Shown here: piece after piece, positions 12,991 through 24,390 of the stretch
Position numbering within the stretch: the first letter of the stretch is position 1
Layout of the letters: each line of letters opens with the position of its first letter
Assembly: GCA_037957365.1 (NCBI GenBank)
Contig: JARHVA010000593.1
Coordinates: 2,136,501-2,200,500, forward strand
Source: Torreya grandis
Taxonomy: Eukaryota > Streptophyta > Pinopsida > Cupressales > Taxaceae
Direction of reading: 5' to 3'
DNA length: 64,000 nt
Translations under genes and position numbers: made by a program
The notes under the pieces: generated by a model
Told to the model about the DNA's origin: nothing
Seen by the model: only the letters and a program-made list of their open reading frames with translations
Databases searched by the model: none

Positions 12991-13800
12991 TGAACCATTT
13001 GTCCATAAGGCATATGGTGAAGCGCTAAGCCATAGATTTCGCCAAATTTCATTGATGAATTTCGAAATTCTGCGAATTCCAACACAGCATATAATATTTG
13101 TTAAAATTTTCCACTTAAATTCATATGGGTCAATTTTAGACTGTCAAATTGTAGGTGTTTGCAGAAGCTTGTCAAATTGTAGGTGTTTGCAGAAGCTTGT
13201 CGAATTGTAGGTGTTTGCAAAAGCTTGTCAAATTGCTTGTGTTTGAAGAAGACTCAAATTGTAGGGTTTCGACTTTTAAAATATCCTAAATATTACAAAG
13301 AATTGTATGCACTTGTACAGGTGGCATGAAAATGGAAGCACTATTTGTTTGGCAAGGTATCAGTTGTCCAAATAGATCACAAACCTTTTCAATATTTACA
13401 TATAGATTATCAACCTTTTCAATGTCTACAAATACAAACAAAACTGCAGCAAGCGAGGCACTAGAAGTGGATGGGTTTCTTGCAACAATTTCAAGATTAA
13501 AAAGTGCAACTAACACATTGGCTGATATGTTGTCTAGAACACCTTGGATTTCAGCTTTGGCCGCGATAACTTAGCTTGAACCATTTGTCCACGAGGCATA
13601 TGGTGAAGAGCTAAGTCACAGATTTTGCCGAATTTCATTGATGAAATTCGAAGTTCAGCGAATTCCAACACAACATATAATATTTGTTAAAATTTGCCAC
13701 TTAAATTTACATAATTCGATTTTAGACTGTCAAATTGTAGGTGTTTGCAGGCGACCTTGTAGCATTTTGACTTGCAAAATCGTAGAGGCATTTGCAGAAT
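12692..13800 (+). repeat. Tandem duplication of about 586 bp inside gypsy RNase H
   Basis: The block beginning AAAATATCCTACACATTAC at 12,692 recurs at 13,278 with the same order of landmarks: CAAAGAATTGTATGCACTTG, ATGGAAGCACTATTTG, CTAGAAGTGGATGGG, GATATGTTGTCTAG and GCATATGGTGAAG. The offset is about 586 bp. The second copy keeps longer open frames than the first. This is a local tandem duplication within the gypsy remnant. Confidence 0.8.
13143..13275 (+). repeat. 28-bp minisatellite, 4-5 copies
   Basis: The unit begins TCAAATTGTAGGTGTTTGCA and ends GAAGCTTG. It repeats with 28-bp spacing at about 13,143, 13,171, 13,199 and, more divergent, 13,227, followed by a partial copy. A single copy of the core sits at the equivalent place in the second large repeat near 13,729. 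The array therefore arose after, or was lost from one copy of, the 586-bp duplication. Confidence 0.75.
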
Positions 13801-14159
13801 CATTCACTTGCAGAATCGTAGGGCTTCACGACATGAAATTATGGCACGAATCAAGGTACAAAATGACGATGCAAATATGGTGTGGTTTGATTTTTGGTGT
13901 TTGGTAAATTGTGTATGCGCTTTGCTTGGTTGGCTCGGCAGAGTATTTGTAAGTGGAATTCAGTGTCTCATCTTTTGGATTGTTGTTTTAATTGTTCTTT
14001 GTGGGCAGCAGCTTCTTCGTTCTTGTAAACTTTTTCTCTGTTGTCAAAATTGTAGGTATTTCATTGCTTTTGCAGAAGAAAGTTCAGACCTTCGTGCCCC
14101 CCATTGCATTTTTAAGTGTTCAAACTTCAGCTTTATGTCTTCTATGATTTAATATAACT

Positions 14160-14600
14160 ATCATGATTTCACAGTTCGGTTCAATAAGTATTAATTAATT
14201 TATTTTTTAGTTCAAAGCTGTAAAAGTATTATTTAATTAATAAGTATTAAAAACAACTATTTTAAAAACTATAAAAAAGAACTTTCACTATTTAAAAGTA
14301 TTTTATTAAAAAAATTATTTGTATATTAAAAAATTCTTGTTAATTTATTATTTAATAATATTCAATATTTATAAAGATATTAATATTTTGTATATAAATA
14401 TTTTTATAAACATAAAAAATATTAAAAATTTAAAATAATTTTTAAAAAAAAAAAAAACTAGTTAACTTTTTTACATTTATTTGCAATTTTATACACAAAA
14501 AATAATAAACAATATAGATATATATATTCTTCGAACTTAATCACAAATTTTCTTCCCAATTTTTTTGGGTTGGAAAACTTGTTTTGAATGTTATCCTAAC
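14160..14600. other. Very AT-rich gap in gypsy remnant
   Basis: This stretch is almost pure A/T, with many ATTTAATT and TATAAA words and an A-run near 14,440-14,457. No open frame or element end is recognisable. It separates the duplicated RNase H from the integrase and may be a decayed insertion. Confidence 0.5.
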
Positions 14601-14769
14601 CGAACATGAACCCGAACGTGAACCTTTTGACTTAGGTGAAGAGCATGCACAATATGAAGTTTTTCAAAAGGTGAAGAGTATGCGCAATATGAAGATTTTT
14701 GGGAAATATTAGCTTCTTCAAGGGGCAAAAAGTGCAGATTGTGAGCATGAGGAAGACTCTTGCCTCAAG

Positions 14770-15880
14770 GAAAGGCTGCTCTATACATCTGTGTAACAAA
14801 GAATAAGAGAATTGAACTCATGAGAGGCACACATCTTCAAAGTAGCTGGTCACTTTGGAGTGGCCAACACTGGCAAATTTGCAAGGTATGATTGTTGGCC
14901 AAAAATGCAAGAAGATGATGTGAAAATAAGTGGATGTGTTCTATGAAGTAAAAATAAGCCAAATATTAAACATTTAGTGTTGTATATGCCATTATTGGTT
15001 CTCACATGACTATGGGAAAGCATTTCCATGGATTCTTAAGGGGGTTTTCCTATGTCAAGGGAAGGGCACGATTATTTGTTTGTTGTTGTAGACCAATTTA
15101 GCAAGATGTGCATACTCATTCCATGTGAGAAGACGCTTATGGGCCATGAAGTCGCTGATTTATTTTCAATTAATGTTTTGATTCACTTTGGCTCACCTAG
15201 TTCCATTATTTCAAATAGAGATGCAAGGTGCTTGGGAGAATTTTGGACGACATTGTGGGAAAGAATGGACACCAAGTTTGATTGGTCAACTGCTTTCCAT
15301 TCACATATTTATGATTAAATTGAAGTAGTAAACAGAACAATGGAAGCATCAAAAAAAATGGGATGAGTATTTGACATATATTCAACACTCATAGAATAGG
15401 GAAGTTCATACATCTACAAATTAGTCTCCTTTTGGAGCACGTGTTTGTTTCTTGCCTCATAATCAATTTGATGTTGTTATGGGACAGCCAAGAGAAAGAA
15501 AAGAGGAAGTTAATTCAGAAATACAGAGGGCTGAAAAATTTATTGAAAAATTGAAATATCTTCAAGAACAAGAGAAGTTGAAAGAGTCACAAGCTAAGTA
15601 CAAAAGCAAAGCATAATCAAGATAGAGTTGAGAATAAGTTCCAAATTCGGGACAAGGTATGGACGGACTTAAGCAAAGGTGGTCTCAAAGGCCAAGATTT
15701 TAGGCTTTATGGAGAAGGTGACAACCACAAGGAGAGGAGAGTAGGAACATTGGCAGATTGGCTTGAAGGGGCAACTTCCATGCAAGGCAAATTGATATAA
15801 TTTGTAGTCCAAAGAGAAAGTGGGGGAATCATACCCTCACCTTTTGAATCTTTAAGTTTCAAGGGAACAAAAGCCTCCTA
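14770..15880 (+). pseudogene. Ty3/gypsy integrase remnant
   Basis: Near 14,800 the frame reads NKRIELM followed by HTSKVAGHFGVANTGKFA, the zinc-binding H2C2 region. The catalytic core follows at 15,052-15,318 with DYLFVVVDQFSKM (first aspartate) and ISNRDARCLGEFW (second aspartate). Next comes EVVNRTMEAS, where the catalytic glutamate region is expected, after an in-frame stop. 15,420-15,640 gives the basic, lysine-rich C-terminal part. It is the downstream part of the gypsy element begun at 11,740 and would have inserted the cDNA into the genome. It is broken by several stops. No chromodomain is recognisable. Confidence 0.75.
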
Positions 15881-16640
15881 TTGAGGAGGTGTGATTTAAA
15901 ATGAAGCATTCATAACGTGTTGCAATCAATTATTTTCATTTGTAGTTCAGTTGTATGGAATGTATGACCACAATCATAGTCAAATCCAGACTAACACATA
16001 TGTGTGGCCACATTATTTTGTCTAGAGATTGTGATCAAGACCATATAACTAGTTTCTTTACTTCCTCTAGTCCTTGGGCTTGTACATTAGGTGAACCACA
16101 TTCTTTTCTCTTCCTATGAGGACTACACTAATGTTTTTTGAGTATAGCTCCTTCTGAGTCCTTGCAGCTTGATCTACTCCCTAGATGTCACCCTTAGGGT
16201 CATTTTAAGTGATTATCTAGTTGATAGCACTACCAATTTTATTGCTAATGTTGGTAAGGAGTAGGAGTTTGTCCTTTCTCTTTGCATCTTCTTATGTGAA
16301 AGTACATCCTATCACTTTGTTGTATTTCCAAGGTTCTCTGTACCTACAACATGTGTAATGCAAGCTTGTACAATTTACTTTATTTTTCGGGTTTGAACTT
16401 TGCATTCTTTGTAGCTTAGGTGTGGGATATGGGTACTATTACAAGGAAGAGATGTCATTTTGAATTAGGGTACAAGAGTATACGAATAATGGTACGACTA
16501 TATCACATTTGAATAAGGTCACATGTAGATGTAGGTACATGTACGAAGACATGGTCAACATCCTTGAACCCAAGTTTCTTGGTGATAATGTTATAAGGTT
16601 TATGTATTTTGGTAAACCCTATTTCATTGCTAAACTAGGT
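15881..16640. other. No recognisable gene
   Basis: This stretch lies between the gypsy integrase remnant and the LINE endonuclease. The gypsy part ends in a GAGGAGGTGTGATTT stretch near 15,882 that could be a polypurine tract meeting an LTR start, but I could not find a partner LTR. The rest may be degraded 5' LINE sequence. Confidence 0.4.
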
Positions 16641-19111
16641 GGGTGATTTTAATGCCCATATGGGGAACCCGCAGATGCCTATTCATGACCTTGCACAGGA
16701 TGAGTTATCTCTTCATGAGTTGGATCTAGAGGAGTTTGGTTTACAAAGAGCCTTTGTTGACAAGAGTTCTATAGTTATGGTCTATGGGAGACACCTTCTT
16801 CGGTTGGGTGAATATTAGAGCCTCCATATTGTCAATTGGCTTCCTCCCTTCCCCGACTCTAGTAGATTCACTTGTTTTCTCCATGGCGGTGGTGCAAGCA
16901 TTGTCTCACTAGTAGATCCCTCATCCCCTACATATGTGGCTTCCTTATTTTGCCTTAGCTCTCCCTTGCTGACCATGCCGTCTTGACGGTCACCCTCCAT
17001 ATTGGTTCTCACCGCTCCCCCTCTCTTCCCCTTCCACAATACCCCTCAGCACTACATATATGACAATCCACTTTTATGATGACGACACCATTGACTACAT
17101 TGCCCTTCTCTCCCTTCTTATGTCTGGATTTTAGTCCCTTCCTCTTCCCATCACGGATTCCATGTACGAGTTCTTACATCACACCCTTTGGGATGCTGCC
17201 CACTCTTGGCTGCACACTATAAATTACATTAGATCCCCTACCCCCTAGGGAACATGCCCCATGAATCGGTGGTATGATGATGAGTGTAAATCCCTTTGTT
17301 AGAGACTTTGGTTTTCCTTAACTTGTGACCCTCGCTCCCCACCCACCCTTTGTAGGGAGTACTGTTGTCATCGTCGAGAGGCTTATGCTCGTTGTTGATC
17401 TCCACCACTCACCTAAGACTTTTTGATGTACTCGTCTCCTAAGAAAAAACACAATTTCTAATATCACCCTTGAAGCATGTGTCTCCTATGCTAGTTCCCT
17501 CTATGATGTTCTAGTCCATCTTGTTGCCATTGTCTCCACTCCTCCACCATCCTCTATTTTCTCCATTTCTTCTGTCAAGAGAGCTATTTGAAATTGGGCA
17601 CTAGCAAATTAGTTGATTGTGAAGGTCTCAAAGCTGAGTTTATCAAATATGGTGTGGATTCCCTCGCCTTTCCCCTAGTCACGCTCTTTAATAAAGTGGT
17701 GTATTTAGGTTTCCCTCAATCATGGTCCCAAAGCATCATACACCCTATTCATAAGTCTGGGGATCTCTTTATCTCGGGGAACTATAAGACCATTATGATT
17801 GGGCATACATTGCCAATCTTTATGCCACAATGTTAGACACAGTTGTCAAAGTACTTGGAAAGGAATACTATCAGAGCTAGGGGTAGGTTGGCTTTAGAAG
17901 GGAGTATCAGACTATTGACCACATCTTTACACTCTGGGCTATTATTGAAGAAGCTTGTCGCAGGGCTTCCAAAGTCCTTTACTGTTTTGTTGACTTCAAG
18001 AAAGCCTTTGACTTAGTTTCGTGACACTTGCTTTTGCAGAAATTGAGAGATATCGGCATCCTAGATTCTCTGATTATATTTGCTTGGAGGATTTATGAGA
18101 CAGTTATTGGGCATGTTTTACTTCTCACGGCTTTTCTGACTTTGTGAAGAGTACCATTGGGTTCAAGCAAGGATGCCTGCTCTCACTGACCCTATTCAAC
18201 ATATACATTGATGAGTTAGAGGAGTTTCTTCGGTAGCATAACCAGATGGATGATGGTTGTCTTTTGCATGAGGTGCTTATAGCTATCCTTCCTTTTGCCA
18301 ACGATGCTATCCTCCTTAACACTATGTCAAGGGCTTACATCAATAATTAGATGCCCTTGCTTGTTTTTGCGAACTTTGACAACTTGTAGTCAACCTTAGT
18401 AAAACTAAGGTCATGTTCTTTAATATCAAGCACTTTCTCTCCAAATTCTAGTTTTTTGACAAATGGGAACTTCTAGAGATCACATTGGCCTCTACATATT
18501 TTGGGGTCCAATTTTTTGGTCCATTCTTTAGCATGAAGGTTGCCTCTCATTCTCACCTTTGCAAGGGGTATGCCTCTCTTTTTGTCTTGGAACGTCAGTG
18601 TTTTTAGATCCACTTCCAGGACATTCCTTCCAGTTTACGCCTTTTTGATACAATCATCAAACCTACAATTTTATATGGTTTAGAGGTTTGGGGACCTAGC
18701 TTGGGGTCCATTGACTGGGCCTTTATTGAGAGGGTCTAGACTCTAATGTTACAACACGTGATCTATTGCAAGCGATAGTTTCTCAGCCTATCATCCAAGT
18801 TGAATTTTGCACCTAGCTGCTACGCCTTGAGACTATCTTTAGGCTTGCTTTCTACATTCATAGATTCAGATCCTCAGGGGACTCAGCTTTTGGTTGTGAG
18901 AGATATCCATACTCAGCACTTTGCTCTTCAGAGGGGATTGCTTCACTAGTTCCCACCAGGGATCGACACTGTTGGTACTTTGAGACTAGGTTGCTCCTTT
19001 CATGTATTCCTTGTATGCGCCTCGTAGCTCCTTCCCACAAAGGACGTTATCACTAGAGTTGCCAGAGAGGACATCTACAGATAGTATACCTAGGCCTCTT
19101 GGATCTCCCCC

Positions 19112-19790
19112 TGTAATATCCCCATACTTCACCTTTAATAATCACGCAACAACCAATGAAGGGAAAATCGTAGTCAGTCGCCAATAAAGGCAAATTGCAG
19201 CCAGAAGCCAATAAAGGAAAATCACGCAGCACTTATAGGAATTACAGTAGGCACTCACTAATTAATTAATCGCTATTGGTTGATTAGCGCCACACTTAAA
19301 GGAGTAATCACCATACTTAAACCAACATTCATTAATTACTCAAATCACTGTTAGTTATTTTTTAATTTAATTTAACCAATATTCATTAGACAAATGATCG
19401 TTACCTTTGGAGAAGACATGTCGTTTAATGGAAGGCTATGAAGGTATTAATATTCAACATTTGGTAGAGAGGAAAAATCATTCAATCATGTATTCAAATA
19501 TATAACTATGTACAAGCAACAACTTTACATTACTTTTAAGGATGAAACCCCTTAATTGTAGAATTGGAATTCAAGGACGAAAACCCTTGTCATCTCTCTA
19601 ATCAAGGATGAAACCCCTTGAGGATTGAGTTGCTTAGATCTAAGTTTGCCTTTTAAGCCAAGCATTTCTTACAAGTAGTGGATGGTATTATTCGTCGCTC
19701 TCACTATCTCCGGCGCGATTGGTTCCAGGAGTTTTCCCCATGACCAAATGAGAATGTGTTCTCATTAGTTATGGGCTGAAATAGATTACC
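19112..19790 (+). mobile_element. Solo LTR inside the LINE
   Basis: The LINE reading is broken between the PRPLGSP stretch at about 19,100 and its continuation near 19,792. The insertion opens with TGTAATATCCCC, nearly the start of the other LTRs here. It contains three AYGAAAMC hairpins at 19,536-19,621. The right end is only approximate, and I could not define a clean 5-bp target duplication. There is no PBS and no coding sequence, so a solo or partly deleted LTR is the best reading. Confidence 0.6.
19536..19621 (+). promoter_or_regulatory. Three AYGAAAMC hairpins in solo LTR
   Basis: There are three successive hairpins. 19,536-19,555 has stem TTAAGG / CCTTAA and loop ATGAAACC. 19,572-19,589 has stem CAAGG / CCTTG and loop ACGAAAAC. 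19,602-19,621 has stem TCAAGG / CCTTGA and loop ATGAAACC. All stems are perfect, yet they differ from one another and from those in other LTRs by paired changes. Confidence 0.65.
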
Positions 19791-20984
19791 ACATTCTCCG
19801 TTAGGACCGGATTTGCCATCTTTGCTCCCTCCAAGAGGTGGATACTGAGGAACACTTCATTTTCAAATGCCCCATTTACTATGAGATTTGAGGAATATAT
19901 CACTACCTCTATAGGGACTTAGACAACAGCTTAGCGAATTTTTTCAGATCTTCAGACCAACGGCGCTTGGCTCTTTATCTTTGTGAGGCTGTCACCCTCC
20001 AGCTCAAATCCCTACGGGAGGAGTCTAGAGGCTCTGTAGCCTTCATGTTGATCACCTCTTTCTTCCAACCCATCTAGGCGATTGGCAACACTAAGCATCC
20101 TTTAGACTTTGGTACATCACACATTAGAGCTGATAGATCTGTTAGGTGGTGCTTCTCTCAATACACCATTATTACTCAGATTACTCAAATCCCCCTACTT
20201 ACTCTTCCTTGGCATCGTGTCTTTTCTCCTTCCCACCCCGCTTTTGGTGACATGGATCTGCTACCATCCACCCTTAGATCATAGGGGCAAACTCATATTA
20301 TGAGTTTTTTTTCTATTACATGAGGTACACTAACCTTGGATGTTGGGGGATATTTTGGAGGAAGTGCTTTGCTTCCTCCTAGGATCTCCTACCTTGGCCC
20401 CTCCAACATTGGGTACTCCCTTATGAGCACTATTTGATCTTTTCATAGTGATCAATGAAGCAGTATTCGATGAGGTCTTCTAGTCTTCATCGACACATAC
20501 TTTGGGCTTCTTGTTCGCCTTTCATTTCTATTTATATTGGTTTGATTACCACTTTTGTTAGTAGTACACTGCTTTACTTTGTCTAATGTAATTTTATTCC
20601 TTTATTTGGCTTCTAGGATTCTTTCTCCCTAGAACTTTCTATTGTTAACTGATGTATCCTCGAGTCCCATTGACCTAATTTTGGTCATCTGGGGACATTT
20701 ATATAATTTATATTTCTATAATTGTTGATTCTACTTTGAGTCCCTATTGATCTATATTTTCGTGGATATTAATTTGATTTCTTTTTTTCTTTTTTATTAT
20801 TGTCTATAAGAGGACTTTTTAGTTATGATAGGACAATTTAGTTCTAAAGCCCTTTTGTCACATTTTAGTGTCCCATCAAGTATGCTAGGTTGCACTCCTA
20901 TTGTCTGGGCAAACTCATAGCTAAAACAAAACAGAATTACAATCGTTGAATGTAGAAAGGGGTAGGCTATTTTTCATTGACACA

Positions 20985-22408
20985 TGTAATGTCCCCTATT
21001 TGGGACAAGAAAGCAAAACCAGGGTTTTTCTACAACCCTATCAAATCTGAAATAAATATTGTAAATTCTGATTTTAATTCCAGCAAACCTAGATGCATCA
21101 ATTACTCCAAAAACACCTTCAATGGTGCAAAACCCTAGGCGCCAATGTAGAAGAAGATAGATAATAAATCACCGCTGTTATTCTCCCGTCTGTACTTAAA
21201 ATATATGGAAATTCAACCAAAAATCCAGAATAGAGGTGCTGTAACAAATACCTCTTTTGGCGAAGTGAAATGAGGGATACTTCTGAATGTTACCCTTGTA
21301 TGATTTCTGATTTCTTCCTGAAAGCACAGCAGCGATTTTCCTTGTCAAAATCTACCTTCAAACCCTTGCAACATTCATAAATAACGATGCAAAAATTATA
21401 TAAATTATTATAGCATCATATGACCTCGAACTAGGGTGTACCAAAGTGATCAATAGACTTCCCAATGAAGTCGCCAAAGTCCAGAAATTGTAGCAATTAA
21501 TCATATAAATATATATCCAGATTTAGGGCCTAAAAGCAACCCCAAAAGATCTCCAATGGTCTCCCAAGTGAATTGGCCCTTAAGAAAATTGCAATAATAT
21601 TATTCAGAATTTAATGCACCACAATTGGCATTAAAATGACTTCAAATTAATGTGATAAACATTAGAAAAATATAATAATAATTCCAGAATTATTATTATC
21701 AAATTAGGGCATACTTTGGCCACTCAAAAGGCCTTACAATCCTTCCAAACCCAATCGCCCATCTTGGAATAAATCTGCAATAAATCAGAATGAATATCCA
21801 ATTCTAGGAGAGGGTTTCCTTGTAGAGCAGTCCTCAAAGAGGGGTCTTCAAATCTCCATGCAATTCGCCACCCAAAGGACGACCTCCAAACACATCAAGC
21901 AACTCTTAGAAACAAGTTGCTTAGCATCCACAATCTGAAATTCCCAGTTTAAGCACAATTTTGCAACCCTTGATGTAGAGCCACTCACATAGAAGATATG
22001 AAGGTTTTCGTACTCACACCTTATTCTCACTTTGAAGGTTTACGTCTCAAAATGCTTTGACCAAGCTTGACATACTTGATATAGATTCAATATTCAAAAC
22101 ATAGCATACCTTCAATTGATCCTTCACTTTCTATTTATACACCTCCCAAGGGTGGCGTGCAAATTGGAAGGAAGAATCTAATTTTAAATCTAAAAAGAGT
22201 AACTCTTATAATTTTTACTTAAGTCCTTGGGTTCCCATGACCCTCAAAAGGATACCACTCAAGTGAAAATTAGAACAATAAAATAATTTTATAATTACTC
22301 TTAGAAATCAAAGTGTTTCCCTTTTCTTTTTCTTTTTTTCCTTAGCCCTTGGGAAACAAGTGAGGCTAAGGGTCTTAATCGCTTCATGTCCAAAAGGGGG
22401 ACATGACA
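20985..22408 (-). mobile_element. Solo LTR, minus orientation
   Basis: A 1,424-bp unit with mirrored ends: TGTAATGTCCCC at 20,985 and GGGGACATGACA ending at 22,408. On the minus strand it has a TATAAATAG box (complement near 22,132-22,140) followed by two degenerate hairpins. Flanks are ACACA and ACATG, which fit one ancestral ACACG duplication whose CpG decayed on different strands. It shares internal words (AACCCTAGGCGCCAATGT) with the element at 33,088-34,513. It carries no genes. Confidence 0.8.
21990..22051 (-). promoter_or_regulatory. Degenerate AYGAAAMC hairpins (minus strand)
   Basis: On the minus strand the first hairpin (22,051-22,031) has arms TTTGAG and CTTCAAA with one bulge and loop ACGTAAAC. 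The second (near 22,014-21,993) has arms GAGT / CTTC and loop ACGAAAAC. The loops are conserved but the stems are weaker than in the other LTRs, consistent with age. Confidence 0.45.
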
Positions 22409-22413
22409 ACATG

Positions 22414-23542
22414 CGTTGGACCCCTCATTAACCCATTTAGTCATTTTCTAATTTCTATTATATGTCAGCTTCTTGAGGGAGCCCTTATTGGCACTCTCTA
22501 AAGCATTTAAAGTGCTAAATTTTTTATTAATACTTTTTGGTAATCGCTTTGTAGAAGTCTAAGGTGCCTACAGCCTTATTTATCATTCTTCACATTTTCT
22601 CCATAGCGACCATTTTCATCATTTTTTACCAGACTCTATGAAATGCCTAGAGAGACAACCTTGAGACCCTTATGGATGTCATTGCAAGCATGGCTATGCG
22701 AAAATGAGGTTATACTTCTATGTTTGGATGATTCACTTTTTGGAATTATATGATCTCTTATATCCATCTTGATGATGGTAATATAGTATCAGATAATGTA
22801 CAATAGGTAGGATGTTTCGATGTTTTTCTGCAGAGGCATGCAATGCCTTTCAAATGTGGCTTTGCGATTTCTTAGATGTAATGATAGGTCTGGTCTGGTC
22901 ATTTAATTTTACATGTTCTTTCCTTTAGATGTTTTGTATAATCTGAAGGCTTACATCTGTTTCTTAACTTTATCAGGTGTTATTCCATTTCTACATTTAT
23001 ATTTTGTTTTCATTGGGTGTTATTCTTGTATGTATTGCGTACTCTGTTTTGACATCTTACCGAATGCTCATTTTCACAACCTCAAAATTCACTGCTTTTG
23101 TTACTCACAGGCATTATTTATTTCAATTCTTTGTGTTCGTTTATGCACTATATTGAAATCCATGACTTCCTGACTTCATGGTGCACTGAACATACTGGAC
23201 AACTTCCTATGATCTTACAGTTCAGCAGCAGACCTGCGTTGGTCTGTAGCCTGCTGAATATATTCTATTATTTTCCATTACTGTGCATAAGTTATTATTG
23301 AATTGCGGCTCACTTTCTCATTGAATATTTGTTGTTAATGCGTATGATCCAATATTATAAAATTTGAAAATTATTTTGTTCAAATTTCGTCCCTCTTGAA
23401 GTGTTGAACTCAGAAGGGTGCAGGAAAATATGCTGGGTTTCTTGACCATAGTTGATTTAGTTCATTTAGTAAAAGTCTTATATGTAACATGGATTTAGAT
23501 ACTAGCTTCCTACGTTGACAAGAATGTTAACGCAATCTATCT
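22414..23542. other. No recognisable gene upstream of exon set
   Basis: I find no convincing exon here. The frames at 22,913-23,301 read like hydrophobic translations of T-rich intron sequence. The region may be intron of the gene whose exons begin near 23,550. Confidence 0.4.
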
Positions 23543-23687
23543 ATGCAATTATTCAGCAAAACTGAAGCTAATATAAGTTATCTTAATCTTGTAGAGAATG
23601 AGACGGCATTCGATTTTGAGTCAGGATCATGTCTAGGTGAATTTAGAGATGTAACTCCAAACGTTGACCCTTCTGATGCTGATAAAG
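23543..23687 (+). CDS. Host gene of unknown function, exon 1 of 5 seen
   Basis: The five exons at 23,543-23,687, 23,832-23,896, 24,165-24,390, 26,386-26,531 and 27,191-27,485 join without a stop. Every junction has GT-AG ends and matching phase (1, 0, 1, 0). I therefore read them as one plus-strand nuclear gene with introns of 144, 268, 1,995 and 659 bp. This exon reads ENETAFDFESGSCLGEF and ends DADK plus one base at a GTTATT donor. Its left border is uncertain. The ATG at 23,543, an acceptor before 23,554 (TTATTCAG) or one before 23,596 (CTTGTAG) are all possible, and more exons may lie upstream. The protein is acidic and serine/glycine-rich in this part. I do not recognise it. Confidence 0.6.
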
Positions 23688-23831
23688 GTTATTCTTCTTT
23701 CATCTTAATTTTTTCCAACGCACAGTCACATATGTAGAAGATTTAGCAATTAAAATGGACACTGTTGTTACATTTTAAACAATTTCTGCTGGGATTTTTC
23801 ATAAGATAACCAGAAAATTGATAATATGTAG

Positions 23832-23896
23832 GGATGGGAAGAATGCTTAATGGTCAGACATCTAGCAATTCCTGCCATGAGCTTCCTGGAGATCAG
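23832..23896 (+). CDS. Host gene exon 2
   Basis: A 65-bp exon between acceptor ATATGTAG and donor GTTATT. With the single base carried over from exon 1, it reads GMGRMLNGQTSSNSCHELPG and ends in phase 0. It is too short to carry a recognisable domain. Support comes from the exact phase fit with its neighbours. Confidence 0.6.
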
Positions 23897-24164
23897 GTTA
23901 TTCCTCAATGATATCCTTCTTGTTTGATTGAGGCCTACCCTATCCTACCGATTCATGAATTTGTGAGCTCCTTTGAAGTATGTTTATAACTATGTTCTTG
24001 TTTATTACAATTGCTGATTATTTACAGCCATTGTCATTAAAGATCTGTGAATAATGAAAATACATGCGAGCTACAGTAGAATGATTCTATATTTTGAGAC
24101 AAGTGGGTGAGAAATATTCTGCTTTTTGTGATTCTCTTCATGCTTACTGTGCACTGTATTCCAG

Positions 24165-24390
24165 GATGAATCAAACTTATTGGGGGTACATGTTTATGGA
24201 TTTGAGTGTGAAAATTCAGAAGGTGACAAGGGTGTTAGCAGGTTGGGAGAAGTTCCTTTGCAGTCAAATCCTGATGGAGGCTGCGGCGATATTTGTACGG
24301 GGGCTAATCTCTTTTGTCCGGAGGGTGCTTCAGGCCACTCAGGAGCAGATACTGATATTGCAGAGACAAATAAATCAAAAAGAGGAAGAG
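24165..24390 (+). CDS. Host gene exon 3
   Basis: A 226-bp exon after acceptor TATTCCAG, with donor GTAGTA. It begins DESNLLGVHVYGFECENSEG. Its C-terminal half is cysteine- and glycine-containing (GGCGDICTGANLFCPEGASG) and ends in a basic KSKRGRG stretch that could be a nuclear localisation signal. It ends in phase 1. The spacing of the cysteines does not match a zinc finger I know. Confidence 0.65.

Larger units (their letters stand above)
16642..20720 (+). pseudogene. LINE with endonuclease, RT, zinc-binding tail and 3' UTR
   Basis: A long but decayed L1-type non-LTR retrotransposon. At 16,642 GDFNAHMGNPQ marks the C-terminal half of the apurinic-type endonuclease. The reverse transcriptase follows: TIDHIFTLW near 17,920, DFKKAFDLVS near 17,995, GFKQGCLLSLTLFNIYIDEL near 18,160, and PFANDAILL near 18,292. 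In the last, the first catalytic aspartate of FADD has become N. The zinc-binding tail RICHLCSLQEVDTEEHF appears at 19,804, after a solo LTR inserted at 19,112-~19,790. The 3' UTR reaches about 20,720, and its last 130 bp recur at 39,528-39,658. Many stops are present. It would once have worked by target-primed reverse transcription at a nick. Confidence 0.8.

Noticed and set aside
13143..13275. CRISPR-like array
   Set aside because: The 28-bp units are directly adjacent with no unique spacers, and the context is a plant gypsy remnant. It is a minisatellite.
16815..17039. Minus-strand 74-codon frame as a gene
   Set aside because: It is the antisense shadow of the LINE endonuclease region, which reads GDFNAHMGNPQ on the plus strand.
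19107..19795. Clean 5-bp target duplication for the solo LTR at 19.1 kb
   Set aside because: The left flank is a C run (TCTCCCCC) and the right flank reads TTCTCCG. They resemble each other but no exact pentamer can be fixed.
22913..23301. Two overlapping hydrophobic frames as membrane-protein exons
   Set aside because: The composition is that of T-rich intron DNA. There are no matching splice phases with the 23.5-27.5 kb exons, and the frames overlap.
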